Source: Halorientalis persicus (GTDB taxonomy: Archaea > Halobacteriota > Halobacteria > Halobacteriales > Haloarculaceae). Taken from it: a DNA stretch of 64,000 nucleotides. Position 1 is the first letter of the stretch. Every line of letters begins with the position of its first letter. Below, in pieces: positions 1-7,942 of this stretch. The translations under genes and the position numbers were made by a program. The stretch is taken from the NCBI RefSeq assembly GCF_900110215.1, contig NZ_FOCX01000013.1:1-64000 (forward strand), in the 5' to 3' direction. The notes under the pieces were generated by a model. It was not told the origin of the DNA. It saw only the letters and a program-made list of their open reading frames with translations, and did no database searches.

Positions 1-204
1 CGATCCTTGCCTGTCCAGAGCATCAAGTAGAGATCGTTGGTCGGTTCCACACAGGTCTTGATATGCAACAGCAGCTAACTGCTTCTCTCGATACGCTACA
101 ATAGGCCTCACATAGTCTGATTTACACGGAACGCTCTTCCGAAGTAGATTGTTGATACAGTTGGAGCGATCACTACGTAGTTTCTGATCGAGATGGTGGT
201 CGGC
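1..204 (-). pseudogene. Partial reading frame at the left edge, ribbon-helix-helix-like
   Basis: The minus strand is open from an in-frame stop at 205-207 to the window edge. The translation has protein-like composition and includes an RSNCINNLLRKSV segment resembling the second helix of small haloarchaeal ribbon-helix-helix regulators, followed by a [14 protein letters not shown] stretch. No ATG, and no well-placed GTG or TTG, lies between the upstream stop and the conserved part, so the 5' end looks broken, or the start lies in another frame through a frameshift. The downstream end is outside the window. The RHH assignment is a visual resemblance only. Confidence 0.3.
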
Positions 205-207
205 TCA

Positions 208-698
208 CGATGCGGATCGCGACGGATCGACGGGAAGAGGCAATCACCAGAAGGCTGTCGATCAACAATGTACTACGCATGAGCGAAAAGATCTTCCACC
301 TACCATCGGGACAGCCGGCTAACGATATGTCTCTCTAGAGCGTGTCATACAATAGTTCTCGACCGGAGCATTTCGGACATTCTCATCTGAATAGAAGCTG
401 AAAGAGGGAGTCATAGAACTCTTCTCACACCGCGATGATCGTACTTCCCAGATTGTCTCCGCGTTCGTAGTTGGTGATTGCGATGACAAGTCGAAGGCAC
501 AGCGCGATGTGCTACTCGTTCTATGACATCCTCACGTTTGGGGGCAAACCAGGGACCCCACCTTGTCCGCTGTTCTTCCTCCACGGTAAGGTGGTCTGAA
601 ATCGAGCGGAGAAGACTGCGATCGTAATCAGAGTTCTGCACCCCACCTTGTCCGCTGTTCTACTGGGTCAAATACGCAAGGAGACAATGCTGAACGCC
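208..698. other. Non-coding flank of orc1 carrying two direct origin boxes
   Basis: I see no convincing gene in this 490-bp stretch. Short frames on both strands run straight through the origin boxes and lack coding character. Two identical 21-bp boxes in the same orientation, at 556-576 and 641-661, lie downstream of the orc1 stop codon. The rest is mixed sequence without clear repeats. Confidence 0.5.
556..661 (+). repeat. Two direct origin recognition boxes downstream of orc1
   Basis: Boxes at 556-576 and 641-661 are identical (CCCCACCTTGTCCGCTGTTC plus T), with start points 85 bp apart. They differ by a base or two from the boxes on the other side of orc1 (core CCCCACCATGTCCGC). Origin boxes next to the initiator gene they serve are the rule in haloarchaea, so these are probably binding sites for the adjacent Orc1. 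Confidence 0.75.
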
Positions 699-1937
699 TC
701 AGGTATATTCCGAGAGGGTCGTCTCCTGATCGACCATCTCAGATACGGATTCGTGGATTCCGACCTGTTCAACTGTCTCTTCGAGCGCCTTCAGAATCAT
801 CCCGACATCCATGTCGGTAGAATACTCGCGGTATGTCCCTCCGCGGCGACCCTCATTGCGTTCGACCGCGGAAATAATTCCCAGCATCGAGAGCTCTCCG
901 AGATGATCCCGCATCCGGCGGGGAACCAGTGGATCAACGCCGACTTGTTCGGCAAAGCTCGTGTACCGCGGTCGGATATCCCGAGAGCGCACCGGTGTCT
1001 CGCCTTGCTGTTCAAGCGTCAGCAGTGCATACAAGACGAGATGCCCGTGTTGGGTCAGTCCAGAAATCCCCTCACGAATCCGCCCGCGTTCGAGTTCTTC
1101 TCGGGCGTCGCGAACGAGATCGTCAGTGACTGTATCCGTATCGTAGTCACGAGCCAAGTCGCCGGTCTTCATCAACAGGTCGAGAGATTGCCGGGCGTCG
1201 CCGGCGTCTTTCGCACCGTATGCGGCACACAGCTCAATGACACCGTCGTCAACGACATCCTCGTGAAAGGCCACCTGTGCTCGTTGTGAAAGGATCTTTA
1301 TGAGTTCGTTTGCATCGTAAGCTGGGAACTGTAGTTCCTCCTCACACAGCGAACTCTTGACCTTCGGAGAGAGGTTATCTCGAAACGAGAAGTCGTTCGA
1401 GATCCCAATAATGCCGATTTTCGCTTCTGACAGGTTGCCATTCGCTCGCGCTCGTGGAAGTTGGTATAGGATGCTGTCGTCTTCGATGTGGTCAACCTCG
1501 TCAAGGACGATGATGACAGTCCCACCACAGTCGTCAAGTTCCGACCAGAGCATATCGTAGACGGTTGCCCGTGGATACCCAGTCGTGGAGATCTGGTTCG
1601 AGTCAGCACGGAACTTGTTGACGAGACGCGTCGCAATTTGATAGCTGCTAGAGAGCCCGTCGCAGTTGAGCATCTTCACAGTAAGATCGATATCTTCGTA
1701 CTGTGCTGCGTCTTCGATGAGATGGTCTAAGAGGAACCGAGTCCCGGCTGTCTTCCCGACTCCAGTCTTGCCGTAGAGAAAGATATTATTCGGTTGCTCC
1801 CCGTTGATCACTGGCTGAAGAGCAGTCTTGTATCGCTCAAGTTCCTCATCGCGACCAACGAGTTCGTCCGGCTGATAATCCTCACGAAGGGCATCACGGT
1901 TTCGGTAGATTTCGGTATCCCGTTCGAACATGCCCAT
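699..1937 (-). CDS. orc1: Orc1/Cdc6 family replication initiator
   Basis: An archaeal initiator of 412 residues, the usual length. The AAA+ part shows a Walker A (YGKTGVGKT, about residues 55-63), a Walker B (VIIVLDEVDH, about 140-150), a sensor 1 region (GIISND-like, about 178) and a sensor 2 (GDARQSLDLL, about 248). The C-terminal third should be the winged helix that binds origin boxes. It binds the boxes, opens the duplex and loads MCM. Two starts compete, ATG at 1937 and ATG at 1931; the second (MFERDTEIY) gives the more typical N terminus. Boxes flank it on both sides, so it probably serves this origin. Haloarchaea carry many Orc1 paralogues, and replicon-specific ones often sit on plasmids or integrated elements. 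Confidence 0.95.
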   Translation of the reverse strand: MGMFERDTEIYRNRDALREDYQPDELVGRDEELERYKTALQPVINGEQPNNIFLYGKTGVGKTAGTRFLLDHLIEDAAQYEDIDLTVKMLNCDGLSSSYQIATRLVNKFRADSNQISTTGYPRATVYDMLWSELDDCGGTVIIVLDEVDHIEDDSILYQLPRARANGNLSEAKIGIIGISNDFSFRDNLSPKVKSSLCEEELQFPAYDANELIKILSQRAQVAFHEDVVDDGVIELCAAYGAKDAGDARQSLDLLMKTGDLARDYDTDTVTDDLVRDAREELERGRIREGISGLTQHGHLVLYALLTLEQQGETPVRSRDIRPRYTSFAEQVGVDPLVPRRMRDHLGELSMLGIISAVERNEGRRGGTYREYSTDMDVGMILKALEETVEQVGIHESVSEMVDQETTLSEYT

Positions 1938-1970
1938 TTGCGGGAGACATGGAAGGGATGGGTGATAAAA

Positions 1971-2061
1971 CCACCCCTGTCCGCAGTGTCCGCCGTTTCC
2001 GCTGTTCTGAACTTATAAGTTCATCCAGGGGACCCTCCCACCCCACTATGTCCGCAGTAAT
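1971..2061 (+). repeat. Degenerate origin box cluster at the orc1 promoter
   Basis: Degenerate boxes lie at 1971-1989 (CCACCCCTGTCCGCAGTGT) and about 1988-2008, and a clearer one at 2041-2059 (CCCCACTATGTCCGCAGTA). They start about 34 bp upstream of the orc1 start, over its probable promoter. Orc1 bound here could repress its own gene. This is inferred from position only. Confidence 0.6.
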
Positions 2062-2233
2062 CGTGAATAGGTGTAGTGGCCCCTTCGCAGCTATCATATA
2101 ATGTTCATTGTGACTAGAATAGATTTATAATAGGAGAGGGAGTAGTCTCCGAACGATTCCTTATCATCAAGAGGAACAATCGAAGATCCGTTCCTCAATG
2201 GGTGTTTCTCTTCCCCCCTCCCCTCTGTTACGC

Positions 2234-2254
2234 AGAACAGCGGACATGGTGGGG
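2234..2254 (-). repeat. Single inverted origin box
   Basis: AGAACAGCGGACATGGTGGG followed by G is the reverse complement of the box core. It stands alone between the orc1 promoter boxes and the two inverted pairs. Confidence 0.7.
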
Positions 2255-2463
2255 TGGGTGTGTCATTTCCTGTATCTTATCGCCTTCTTTCTCCGTTTGC
2301 CCTCTGTGGCTCCTCGTTGGCCGCTAGATCGCTTCCGTCCACGCTTCCTCTCCTAATGATCCTCAGTAGTGCTATTCAACTTTCAGCATTGGTCTTCCTC
2401 TTCTTAACCTGCCTTTCAGCCCTCTTTACCGGCTATTTCTAGCAAAGCCACTGCTAATGAACT

Positions 2464-2532
2464 CCCCACCATGTCCGCTGTTCTTGGCCACTCCGGGCTT
2501 GGGGCCTGTGTAGAACTGCGGACACGGTGGGG
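2464..2532. repeat. Inverted pair of origin boxes, first pair
   Basis: A plus-orientation box at 2464-2484 faces a minus-orientation box at 2512-2532 across a 27-bp gap. The AT-rich stretch starting at 2531 follows directly. The geometry is identical to the pair at 2639-2707. Confidence 0.8.
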
Positions 2533-2638
2533 TGATATATAGGGATATTTTTCTTGACCCCTCGTATTTTCTCGAACGATTGTAAGACGGCTTCTTTGTG
2601 TGAGTTTGCACTTGTGATGTATTGGAGTGGAATCACCA

Positions 2639-2707
2639 CCCCACCATGTCCGCAGTTTTCGATGGGTGCTGAAGGGAGATCACTGAAGAACTGCGGACAT
2701 AGTGGGG
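2639..2707. repeat. Inverted pair of origin boxes, second pair
   Basis: A plus-orientation box at 2639-2659 faces a minus-orientation box at 2687-2707, again with a 27-bp gap. The start-to-start distance from the first pair is 175 bp. Confidence 0.8.
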
Positions 2708-2797
2708 TGCTTGGACCCAGCTGGCACCCGATTGTCGGAGCGTCCCCTTTATACTGGTCAGCGAGGCGAATAATCCGGGGCTTGACCCCGAGGCGAT

Positions 2798-3808
2798 TCA
2801 CTTTTTCCAAGGATATCTTCCATGATCGTCGTAGTAAGAACGCATCACCCGATCGTGAAGCTCGGCTCGACCGTCCTGCCAGCCGTCAACGAAGTCCTCG
2901 ATCACCTCGTCCGGTTTGGAGTCGTCTGGTTCGTGCCCAAACCGGGGCATGTCACACTCTGCACAGACCCACACCGGTAGTCCGTGCTCTCCATCCAACG
3001 CTGACTTCCCTGTGTACCGATGGGCTGTTTCTGCTCCACACTCCTGACACTCAAGAACTTTCGGCTCAGAGTCGGGAATCGAACGATCCGGGCTGAACTT
3101 GTACCGGCGGACGATGCCGGAGATGGTCCAGTACTGCTCGTCACCTCCATTGATCTGCTCCTGGAGAGCGTCGACGTCGTCCTGAGTCACGAGCGGGTTA
3201 CCCTCAGTCAGATAGAGGTGGGTGTTTGCTCCCGAGTCCTGGACTGTCCGCTCGACAGCCGCCTCGAAGAGTCGCTCACCATCATCGCTGTGGAGGGGCG
3301 CGACGTCGACGACATCGACCCAGCCAGCTGTGAGGTGCCTCGCCGGCGAACTCTCGAAGTCGGCCACCGGCTTCACATCGGCGTGGCGAGCGTTCGCGTC
3401 ACCAAGCAGTGCATCACCATCGGCGAGGGTGAACGCCGAGGTGCCAAGCGCGAGCGCTTCGTAGCGCGTTGACGCTTGAACGACCGCAAAGACCACCCGA
3501 CCGAACGTCCAGTCGGGTGTCTCTTGGTCACTCTCAGTCTTGGTGTTTTCATCCTGGGGCCACGGGCGATCCGGCGTCTCACCCGCTTTCCGGGCACAGA
3601 GCCCACAGCGGTCATAGGATTTCGGGATCTCCCTATCGCAGTCCTGGCAGGTATGGCGGTCATATTGTTCGCGTTGGTCTTTCCGATCGGGATAGTAGCC
3701 GCTGGCCGGATCGTGTTCGTCCGGTTCGGCATGTGGGTCGCCAGTCGGGTCAGAGTAGATCGTTCCACGAGGAGCGTCTTCGTCGTAGAGAGGATTTCTA
3801 TCAGACAT
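2798..3808 (-). CDS. Conserved haloarchaeal protein with two zinc-binding Cys clusters
   Basis: A protein of 336 residues starting at ATG 3808 (MSDRNPLYDEDAPRG). The longer frame upstream has out-of-character sequence and is rejected. One Cys cluster lies near residues 57-72 (CQDCD, CGLCA) and a second near 270-300 (CQECG, then CAECD), so it probably binds two zinc ions. The rest is acidic with no motif I recognise. It is the first gene to the right of the origin and reads towards it. Unlike most genes in this block it lacks the GTTTGT leader element. Function unknown; a nucleic-acid or protein adaptor role is possible from the zinc ribbons. Confidence 0.75.
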   Translation of the reverse strand: MSDRNPLYDEDAPRGTIYSDPTGDPHAEPDEHDPASGYYPDRKDQREQYDRHTCQDCDREIPKSYDRCGLCARKAGETPDRPWPQDENTKTESDQETPDWTFGRVVFAVVQASTRYEALALGTSAFTLADGDALLGDANARHADVKPVADFESSPARHLTAGWVDVVDVAPLHSDDGERLFEAAVERTVQDSGANTHLYLTEGNPLVTQDDVDALQEQINGGDEQYWTISGIVRRYKFSPDRSIPDSEPKVLECQECGAETAHRYTGKSALDGEHGLPVWVCAECDMPRFGHEPDDSKPDEVIEDFVDGWQDGRAELHDRVMRSYYDDHGRYPWKK

Positions 3809-3917
3809 CGAGTCGAAAAGAGAGTACGTCGACGGGACTCTTAGTTTTTGTTGAGTGTCAGGATACATTCCGTTTGCTCGAGAGGGAGAGAAAATCTGCC
3901 CAGTACGAACGGTGGGC

Positions 3918-4154
3918 TCAGTCGACGATGTATTCGAGCTCTCGCGGCCGATACTCGTCAGTGCGAAGGTCGACGACGTGGTCGATATCGACGCGCCGGA
4001 TATACACGTCACCGATGCTCGTCCGAACGCGGAGGTTGCGGGCATCCGAACGACTGAACTCGTGGACGGCGACCTGCTCTGCCTCGGTGTCTCCATCCGG
4101 CGTGGTTACGACTGCGTTGTTCTTGAGAACAACAAGGGCAATGGGATCGATCAC
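3918..4154 (-). CDS. Small conserved protein of unknown function
   Basis: A protein of 78 residues rich in beta-prone and charged segments, without cysteines or membrane segments. Its start overlaps the stop of the 4151-4726 gene by 4 nt, which indicates translational coupling in one transcript. I do not recognise a family. Confidence 0.7.
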   Translation of the reverse strand: MIDPIALVVLKNNAVVTTPDGDTEAEQVAVHEFSRSDARNLRVRTSIGDVYIRRVDIDHVVDLRTDEYRPRELEYIVD

Positions 4155-4726
4155 TTGCCGTCACCCACGTCGGTCAGCAGATCGGTCAGTTTCTCGCGAC
4201 GGGTGTCAATGTCGTGCTGGTCGACGAGATCGAGCGCAGCGAGGACGGCGCCGTCGTTGGTCACGCCGTCGGCAGCGAGGTTCCAGAGTCGCCTGACCGC
4301 CGCACCCTCGTCAGTGCTGCGCCGATGGAGATCGGGAACAAGGTCGAGACCCATTTGCTTCCAGTCGGCGGTCGTCCCGCTAATCTCTATCGACCAGTCG
4401 TCCCTGCCGCCGGCGCGTTCGTACCCGTCCATCGCATGGTCGTAGATCAGGTCCTCGATGACCCTGAGTTTGCAGACAGTCGGGCCGTTCCCGTCGAACA
4501 TCGGGTCGATCACTGTCTCGAAGTCGTCGGCTGATTGTAGCTCCCGTTCGATGGAGAGTTCGACGGTGTCGTGTTCGGCGAGAATGGTTGCTTCATCGTC
4601 GCCACTGACCTGGCGGGTGAACGTCGCCGGCCCGGTCGCGACGACCGTCAGCGTCGGTTCCACAGTTGTCGACTCGGACTGCTGTGCTGGCGTGTCGGTC
4701 GAAGAGTCGGATGCTTCGGAGCTCAT
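4151..4726 (-). CDS. Conserved protein of unknown function
   Basis: A protein of 191 residues. The first 25 are Ser/Thr/Glu-rich and probably disordered; the remainder is acidic and mostly helical by eye, with no membrane segment or motif I can name. It is preceded by a GTTTGT leader element (4751-4763) and is translationally coupled to the downstream 78-residue gene, so the two form an operon. Function unknown. Confidence 0.75.
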   Translation of the reverse strand: MSSEASDSSTDTPAQQSESTTVEPTLTVVATGPATFTRQVSGDDEATILAEHDTVELSIERELQSADDFETVIDPMFDGNGPTVCKLRVIEDLIYDHAMDGYERAGGRDDWSIEISGTTADWKQMGLDLVPDLHRRSTDEGAAVRRLWNLAADGVTNDGAVLAALDLVDQHDIDTRREKLTDLLTDVGDGK

Positions 4727-4750
4727 TTTCTTTGAGTCCTCCAGTCAGAT

Positions 4751-4763
4751 GGGGGACACAAAC
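4751..4763 (-). promoter_or_regulatory. GTTTGT leader element, copy 1
   Basis: GTTTGTGTCCCCC on the coding strand, followed by CTGGAGG; 24 nt to the start at 4726. Confidence 0.65.
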
Positions 4764-4833
4764 TCGGGAGAGGCACCCCGCTATCGAATTGTGAACAGTG
4801 GGATGAAGCAGTGTAATGCCGTATTATCGAACA

Positions 4834-4880
4834 TTTACACTGGAAACGTGGGGGGGTGACAAAATATAATTAGGATATTA
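4834..4880 (+). promoter_or_regulatory. Single classical origin box followed by an AT-rich tract
   Basis: TTTACACTGGAAACG (4834-4848) is followed by T and a run of seven G. This matches the canonical archaeal origin box layout, a short dyad around CTGGAAAC plus a G-string, and differs from the boxes near orc1. The next 20 bp (4861-4880) are almost all A and T. It may be an isolated site for the main chromosomal Orc1, or a relic of a second origin. A weaker ACACTGGAAAACG without the G-string is at 6668-6680. Confidence 0.5.
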
Positions 4881-5693
4881 TATATCCTCAGTCTGGAACA
4901 CAGTCAATGACTGCTGTTCGGTTGCAGTGTCGTCGGGGACCGAGCCTGTTTTAGCGACCAGTTTTGCGGGCTCTGACTTCTCCTCGGACGCATCGGTGTC
5001 GTCCTCCGGAGCGAGGTTGTCTCGGAGAGTCTGGATCTGTTCGTCGTCGAGTTCGCGAACAGCGCCGCCCCGAGGGGAGTGGGTCGTCTGCCAGACGCGA
5101 CGATACTCGAGTGTGAGTGAGTCCCCGAGGATCGCATACCCGTCGAGATTAAAGAAACAGAGGTTCAGCGCAGTCATCTTGGCACAGAGGGGGTCTTTGT
5201 CCTGGCCGACGAACACTGCCTCTGGAAGTCTCCGGCCACCGCACAACAGCATCCGCCCGCTCCCACAGGCCGGGTCAGTGACAGCCCGCTGGGTGCCGTC
5301 GTCTCGGGGCTGGTCGTCGACGGTGTGGGTAATCTCGACCAGCATTTCACAGACGTTGTGAGGTGTGAAGTGCTGGCCGAAATTGTCGCTGCTCATGCCG
5401 TACTCCTCGTAGACGGCGCCGAGGATGTCGGCGTCTGTATCGGCCATCTGTTTCTGGAGTTGGCCGAAGGCGTTGGCGAAGAGGTCCATCGTCCGTTCTC
5501 CTTGGGAGTGGTCCATATCTCGGGCCTCGTTGTATTCGTCGACGATCTCCAGGTACGGATCGTCACGGCGCTGGAGGGCATACAGCATGAGGTCGACCCA
5601 GTCCTCGAAAATCGTGTAGGCGCTGTGGCCGCGCTGCTGGATCTGGTTGAGAATCGAAACAATCGGGTCAGTATCGACTTGTGGTGACGCCAT
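4878..5693 (-). CDS. N6-adenine methylase-like protein lacking the NPPY motif
   Basis: A protein of 271 residues starting at ATG 5693 (MASPQVDTD). It carries the HsdM-type signatures FGQHFTPHNV (about residue 101) and the AdoMet-binding motif I DPACGSGRML (about 135), followed by a target region that ends in a variable acidic tail. The catalytic motif IV (NPPY/F), expected after the GDSL segment (about 184), is absent. HsdM subunits are usually near 500 residues, so this is a short form. It probably binds AdoMet, but methylation of DNA is doubtful; a regulatory or decoy role is possible. A leader element lies directly upstream (5702-5719), and the gene is divergent from 5791-6156. Confidence 0.8.
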   Translation of the reverse strand: MASPQVDTDPIVSILNQIQQRGHSAYTIFEDWVDLMLYALQRRDDPYLEIVDEYNEARDMDHSQGERTMDLFANAFGQLQKQMADTDADILGAVYEEYGMSSDNFGQHFTPHNVCEMLVEITHTVDDQPRDDGTQRAVTDPACGSGRMLLCGGRRLPEAVFVGQDKDPLCAKMTALNLCFFNLDGYAILGDSLTLEYRRVWQTTHSPRGGAVRELDDEQIQTLRDNLAPEDDTDASEEKSEPAKLVAKTGSVPDDTATEQQSLTVFQTEDI

Positions 5694-5701
5694 GCTCGCA
5701 C

Positions 5702-5719
5702 CCGGAGAGCGAGACAAAC
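5702..5719 (-). promoter_or_regulatory. GTTTGT leader element, copy 2
   Basis: GTTTGTCTCGCTCTCC, then GGGTGCGAG, 8 nt from the start at 5693. The GGGTG half directly abuts the start region. Confidence 0.65.
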
Positions 5720-5790
5720 TGACCGAGAGTGATCGATTCCGGTAATTTCTTAGCTCTAGATATTGTAACAAGAAATAGTGAGGACTCACG

Positions 5791-6156
5791 ATGAAAACAG
5801 CCGAGTCCACTGCTTCGAACCCCGAAATGTCGACGGCTCGAACCCAAATTAGTCGGATCCCGGACGATGCCGTGGAGGTCGATTTCCACGCCGAGCGCGA
5901 ACAGCGACCGGACATCTGGCAGACTGCACTCGAGTACTCGGTCGAAATTTCTGAAGCGGGCCGCCCGGATCTGTTCCTCGTCGACGCCAGCGGTGAAATT
6001 CCCGCGAATTGCAGTCTTGCGGAACGCGAGGATGGCCACGTCGGGTGGTGCAGCTGCGCTCAGTTCGAGGACCACGGGGTCTGTGTGGACCTCTGTGCAA
6101 TCCGGCAGGCAGCGGTGATCGACGACGTGTCGATTCCCTCGGTCGCTCGTGACTAG
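5791..6156 (+). CDS. Small protein with a degenerate SWIM-like Cys cluster
   Basis: A protein of 121 residues, the only plus-strand gene in block A. Near the C terminus (about 86-102) it has a CSC, then a C, then a C three residues later, in the order of a SWIM finger (CxC...CxH) but with the His missing. A GTGAGG ribosome-binding site precedes the ATG. It is divergent from the methylase-like gene and overlaps the 3' end of 6153-6587 by 4 nt. SWIM fingers bind DNA or proteins; function here is unknown. Confidence 0.6.
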   Translation: MKTAESTASNPEMSTARTQISRIPDDAVEVDFHAEREQRPDIWQTALEYSVEISEAGRPDLFLVDASGEIPANCSLAEREDGHVGWCSCAQFEDHGVCVDLCAIRQAAVIDDVSIPSVARD

Positions 6157-6587
6157 AGCCTCGAAAGGGGGCGGACTGTCAGCGACCCTCGCCCAGCGGA
6201 GTCCGAGCGGCCCAGGTAGGTGAGCAGCTGATCGCGAACGTCTGCCCGTGGCATCGCGACAGTCTGCTGGCCCGCTGCCGAGGTTAGCCGGTGCCGGACG
6301 AACTCGCTTTCCTGATCGCCACTGGCGAACTCGGCGTGGAAGAACAGCGTCCACTCGTCGCGGAATGCCAGCTGTACGGCGACGGGTTCGTGCTCGAGTT
6401 CGACGAGGACGCACTCTGCGAGGGACACCTGGCGCGTTTCTGGAAGCGAATTCGGAATGCTGCAGTTCAGGTCTGACCAGGGAGCGGTTCGATCTGGGTC
6501 GCCGATTCTGGGGGAGATCGGGGCGCCGTGCTGGTCAAAGCGAAGCTGTACGTGGTCGTCGCGAGCGGTGGTTTCGTCGATGGACAT
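6153..6587 (-). CDS. Conserved protein of unknown function
   Basis: A protein of 144 residues starting at ATG 6587 (MSIDETTARDDHV). The longer upstream frame passes through non-coding GC-rich sequence and is rejected. The body is beta-rich and contains a FRDEWTLFFHAEF segment. No family recognised. A leader element lies 45 nt upstream (6633-6645). It is convergent with 5791-6156. Confidence 0.7.
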   Translation of the reverse strand: MSIDETTARDDHVQLRFDQHGAPISPRIGDPDRTAPWSDLNCSIPNSLPETRQVSLAECVLVELEHEPVAVQLAFRDEWTLFFHAEFASGDQESEFVRHRLTSAAGQQTVAMPRADVRDQLLTYLGRSDSAGRGSLTVRPLSRL

Positions 6588-7043
6588 GGTTCGTTCGAGG
6601 ACGCGATCTGAGGTACGTCCCGCACCGCCACTGGGGAGGACAAACAGGGCAACATCGGACGAAATATACACTGGAAAACGCAAATTGGCCACCGTAGCCT
6701 GCACGTCCAGTACGGGAGGCGGGAACACACCCGTCGGCTGCGTGTTTCCAGCGCGGCATAGCGTTCCCACACTGGACTGAGCTACCTGCTGCCGGGGACA
6801 ACCCGAACAAGCGGGACTTGCGGCGATACCAGCACGAGCCCAGGGAGCTAAACCGAACAGCCGCTTTCGACAGTACGCAGCGGCTCTTGCCTCTGCGGGC
6901 GGCACAGAGGGGGACGCTCCCGGATCCGCGCCGAGCAATCCGGCGCGTGAGGGCGGCCAACTGGGAGTGGGCTACGGGAGAAACCCCTGCTGGGGGAAAC
7001 CCTTGGGGCGACCACTCCTAGGGGAGGGTAGCTGACTCAATTC
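6588..7043. other. GC-rich non-coding stretch in block A
   Basis: No gene is supported here; frames on both strands have poor composition. It contains leader element copy 3, a weak origin-box-like ACACTGGAAAACG at 6668-6680, and at 6975-7030 several short complementary runs (CCCC...GGGG, CCTAGGGG) that could fold at the 3' end of the 7044-7868 transcript or act as a terminator. Confidence 0.4.
6633..6645 (-). promoter_or_regulatory. GTTTGT leader element, copy 3
   Basis: GTTTGTCCTCCCC, then GGCGGTGCGGG; 45 nt to the start at 6587, so the unit is not tied to the start codon. Confidence 0.65.
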
Positions 7044-7868
7044 TTACGCGTCAGGGAGTTTCCCGTCTGGCCGCGGGACGGTGCCGGCCTCGATTTCAAG
7101 CGCGACCCGCCGGAGGTGCTTGCACTTGTCGACGGGCGTGTCTGGATCGCTGCAGGTCTGCTCGAAGTCGGGGCAGGTACACTGTTCTGTCACCACGTCG
7201 ACGTCGTAGTAACTCCCAGAGGCCGAGTGGACCTCGTACACACCGGGTTTCTCCTGAAACGAGACGTCGATCTCCTCGCGCTTGGCCCGCTTGGTCCGAG
7301 GTTCGTCGTCGTCGGCGACGGCGAGTGGATCGTCGGCGGGATCGGGAACGGTCCCGTCTGCAATCCGAGCCTGGACGACGCCGCCGTCGGGAACTGCCTC
7401 AGACGGGCCGTCGGTCCAGCGGGTGTCCCGGACGATCACGCTTCGGTCGTCGGCCTCGGCGTCGAGGGGGCCGACCGACAGCTGATCCACGAGGCGGAGG
7501 ATGTCCCACTGAGTCGCGGACTCGGGCAGGGCGATTTCGAATGTGTGTTCGCCGGTCCGGGTAACTGTGTACTGGCCGGCAGGGAACTCGTCGGTGACGA
7601 AGGCGGACAGCCGGTAGACGGACAGGCCGTCTATCGCGTTGCCCTGTCGGCTGTCGAGACGGCGCTGGCAGCGCTCGCTTGGCGCACCGGATTGCTGAAC
7701 GACGGCCGTGGCGCCGATCCGACAGTCGCCACAGGTGTAGATGAGCGTCTCGCGGTTGTCCGCGAGGTGTTGGGAACTGCGCGAGAGCGATGCGTCGCAG
7801 AGGGCGCACTGCTGGGTCGGTTGCTGGTCAGTGTCGGAACTTGCGGATGTGGATTCATCGACGGACAT
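7044..7868 (-). CDS. SWIM zinc finger protein with N-terminal zinc ribbon
   Basis: A protein of 274 residues. An N-terminal ribbon (CALC near 21, CGDC near 46) is followed by a middle domain and a basic-acidic linker, then a C-terminal SWIM finger near 230-252 (CTCPDF...CKHLRR), with the full CxC...CxH pattern. SWIM fingers occur in DNA-binding, helicase and transposase-linked proteins. The leader element lies 44 nt upstream (7913-7925). It is probably a DNA- or protein-binding accessory factor of the element. Confidence 0.75.
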   Translation of the reverse strand: MSVDESTSASSDTDQQPTQQCALCDASLSRSSQHLADNRETLIYTCGDCRIGATAVVQQSGAPSERCQRRLDSRQGNAIDGLSVYRLSAFVTDEFPAGQYTVTRTGEHTFEIALPESATQWDILRLVDQLSVGPLDAEADDRSVIVRDTRWTDGPSEAVPDGGVVQARIADGTVPDPADDPLAVADDDEPRTKRAKREEIDVSFQEKPGVYEVHSASGSYYDVDVVTEQCTCPDFEQTCSDPDTPVDKCKHLRRVALEIEAGTVPRPDGKLPDA

Positions 7869-7912
7869 GGGTACGAGCGGGCCGCGCTCTCGGGCACGAC
7901 CCTCACCCCCAC

Positions 7913-7925
7913 GGGGAAGACAAAC
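7913..7925 (-). promoter_or_regulatory. GTTTGT leader element, copy 4
   Basis: GTTTGTCTTCCCC, GT, then GGGGGTGAGGG: a CCCC/GGGG stem; 44 nt to the start at 7868. Confidence 0.7.
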
Positions 7926-7942
7926 CGCCGTCGACGGTGGAC

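Larger units (their letters stand above)
1938..2797. other. Origin of replication candidate next to orc1
   Basis: This 860-bp gap has no credible gene. It holds about seven copies of an origin box with core CCCCACCATGTCCGC in both orientations, and AT-rich tracts that could melt (2095-2140 and 2531-2575). The box density, the AT-rich segments and the neighbouring orc1 fit a haloarchaeal origin. Whether it fires in the cell cannot be read from sequence. It may belong to the chromosome or to an integrated plasmid. Confidence 0.75.

Noticed and set aside
411-641. 76-codon minus-strand frame near the left edge
   Set aside because: It runs through both copies' neighbourhood of the origin boxes (it translates one box) and has Arg/His-rich shadow composition; no ribosome-binding site.
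648-1289. 213-codon plus-strand frame inside orc1
   Set aside because: Fully antisense to the orc1 gene, whose AAA+ motifs are unmistakable; it begins inside an origin box.
2254-2442. 62-codon hydrophobic plus-strand frame in the origin
   Set aside because: Low-complexity Ser/Leu text from a pyrimidine-rich strand, starting inside an origin box; not a membrane gene.
556-2707. CRISPR array
   Set aside because: The repeats are in both orientations at irregular spacing and sit beside orc1, so they are origin boxes; there are no regularly spaced spacers and no cas genes.
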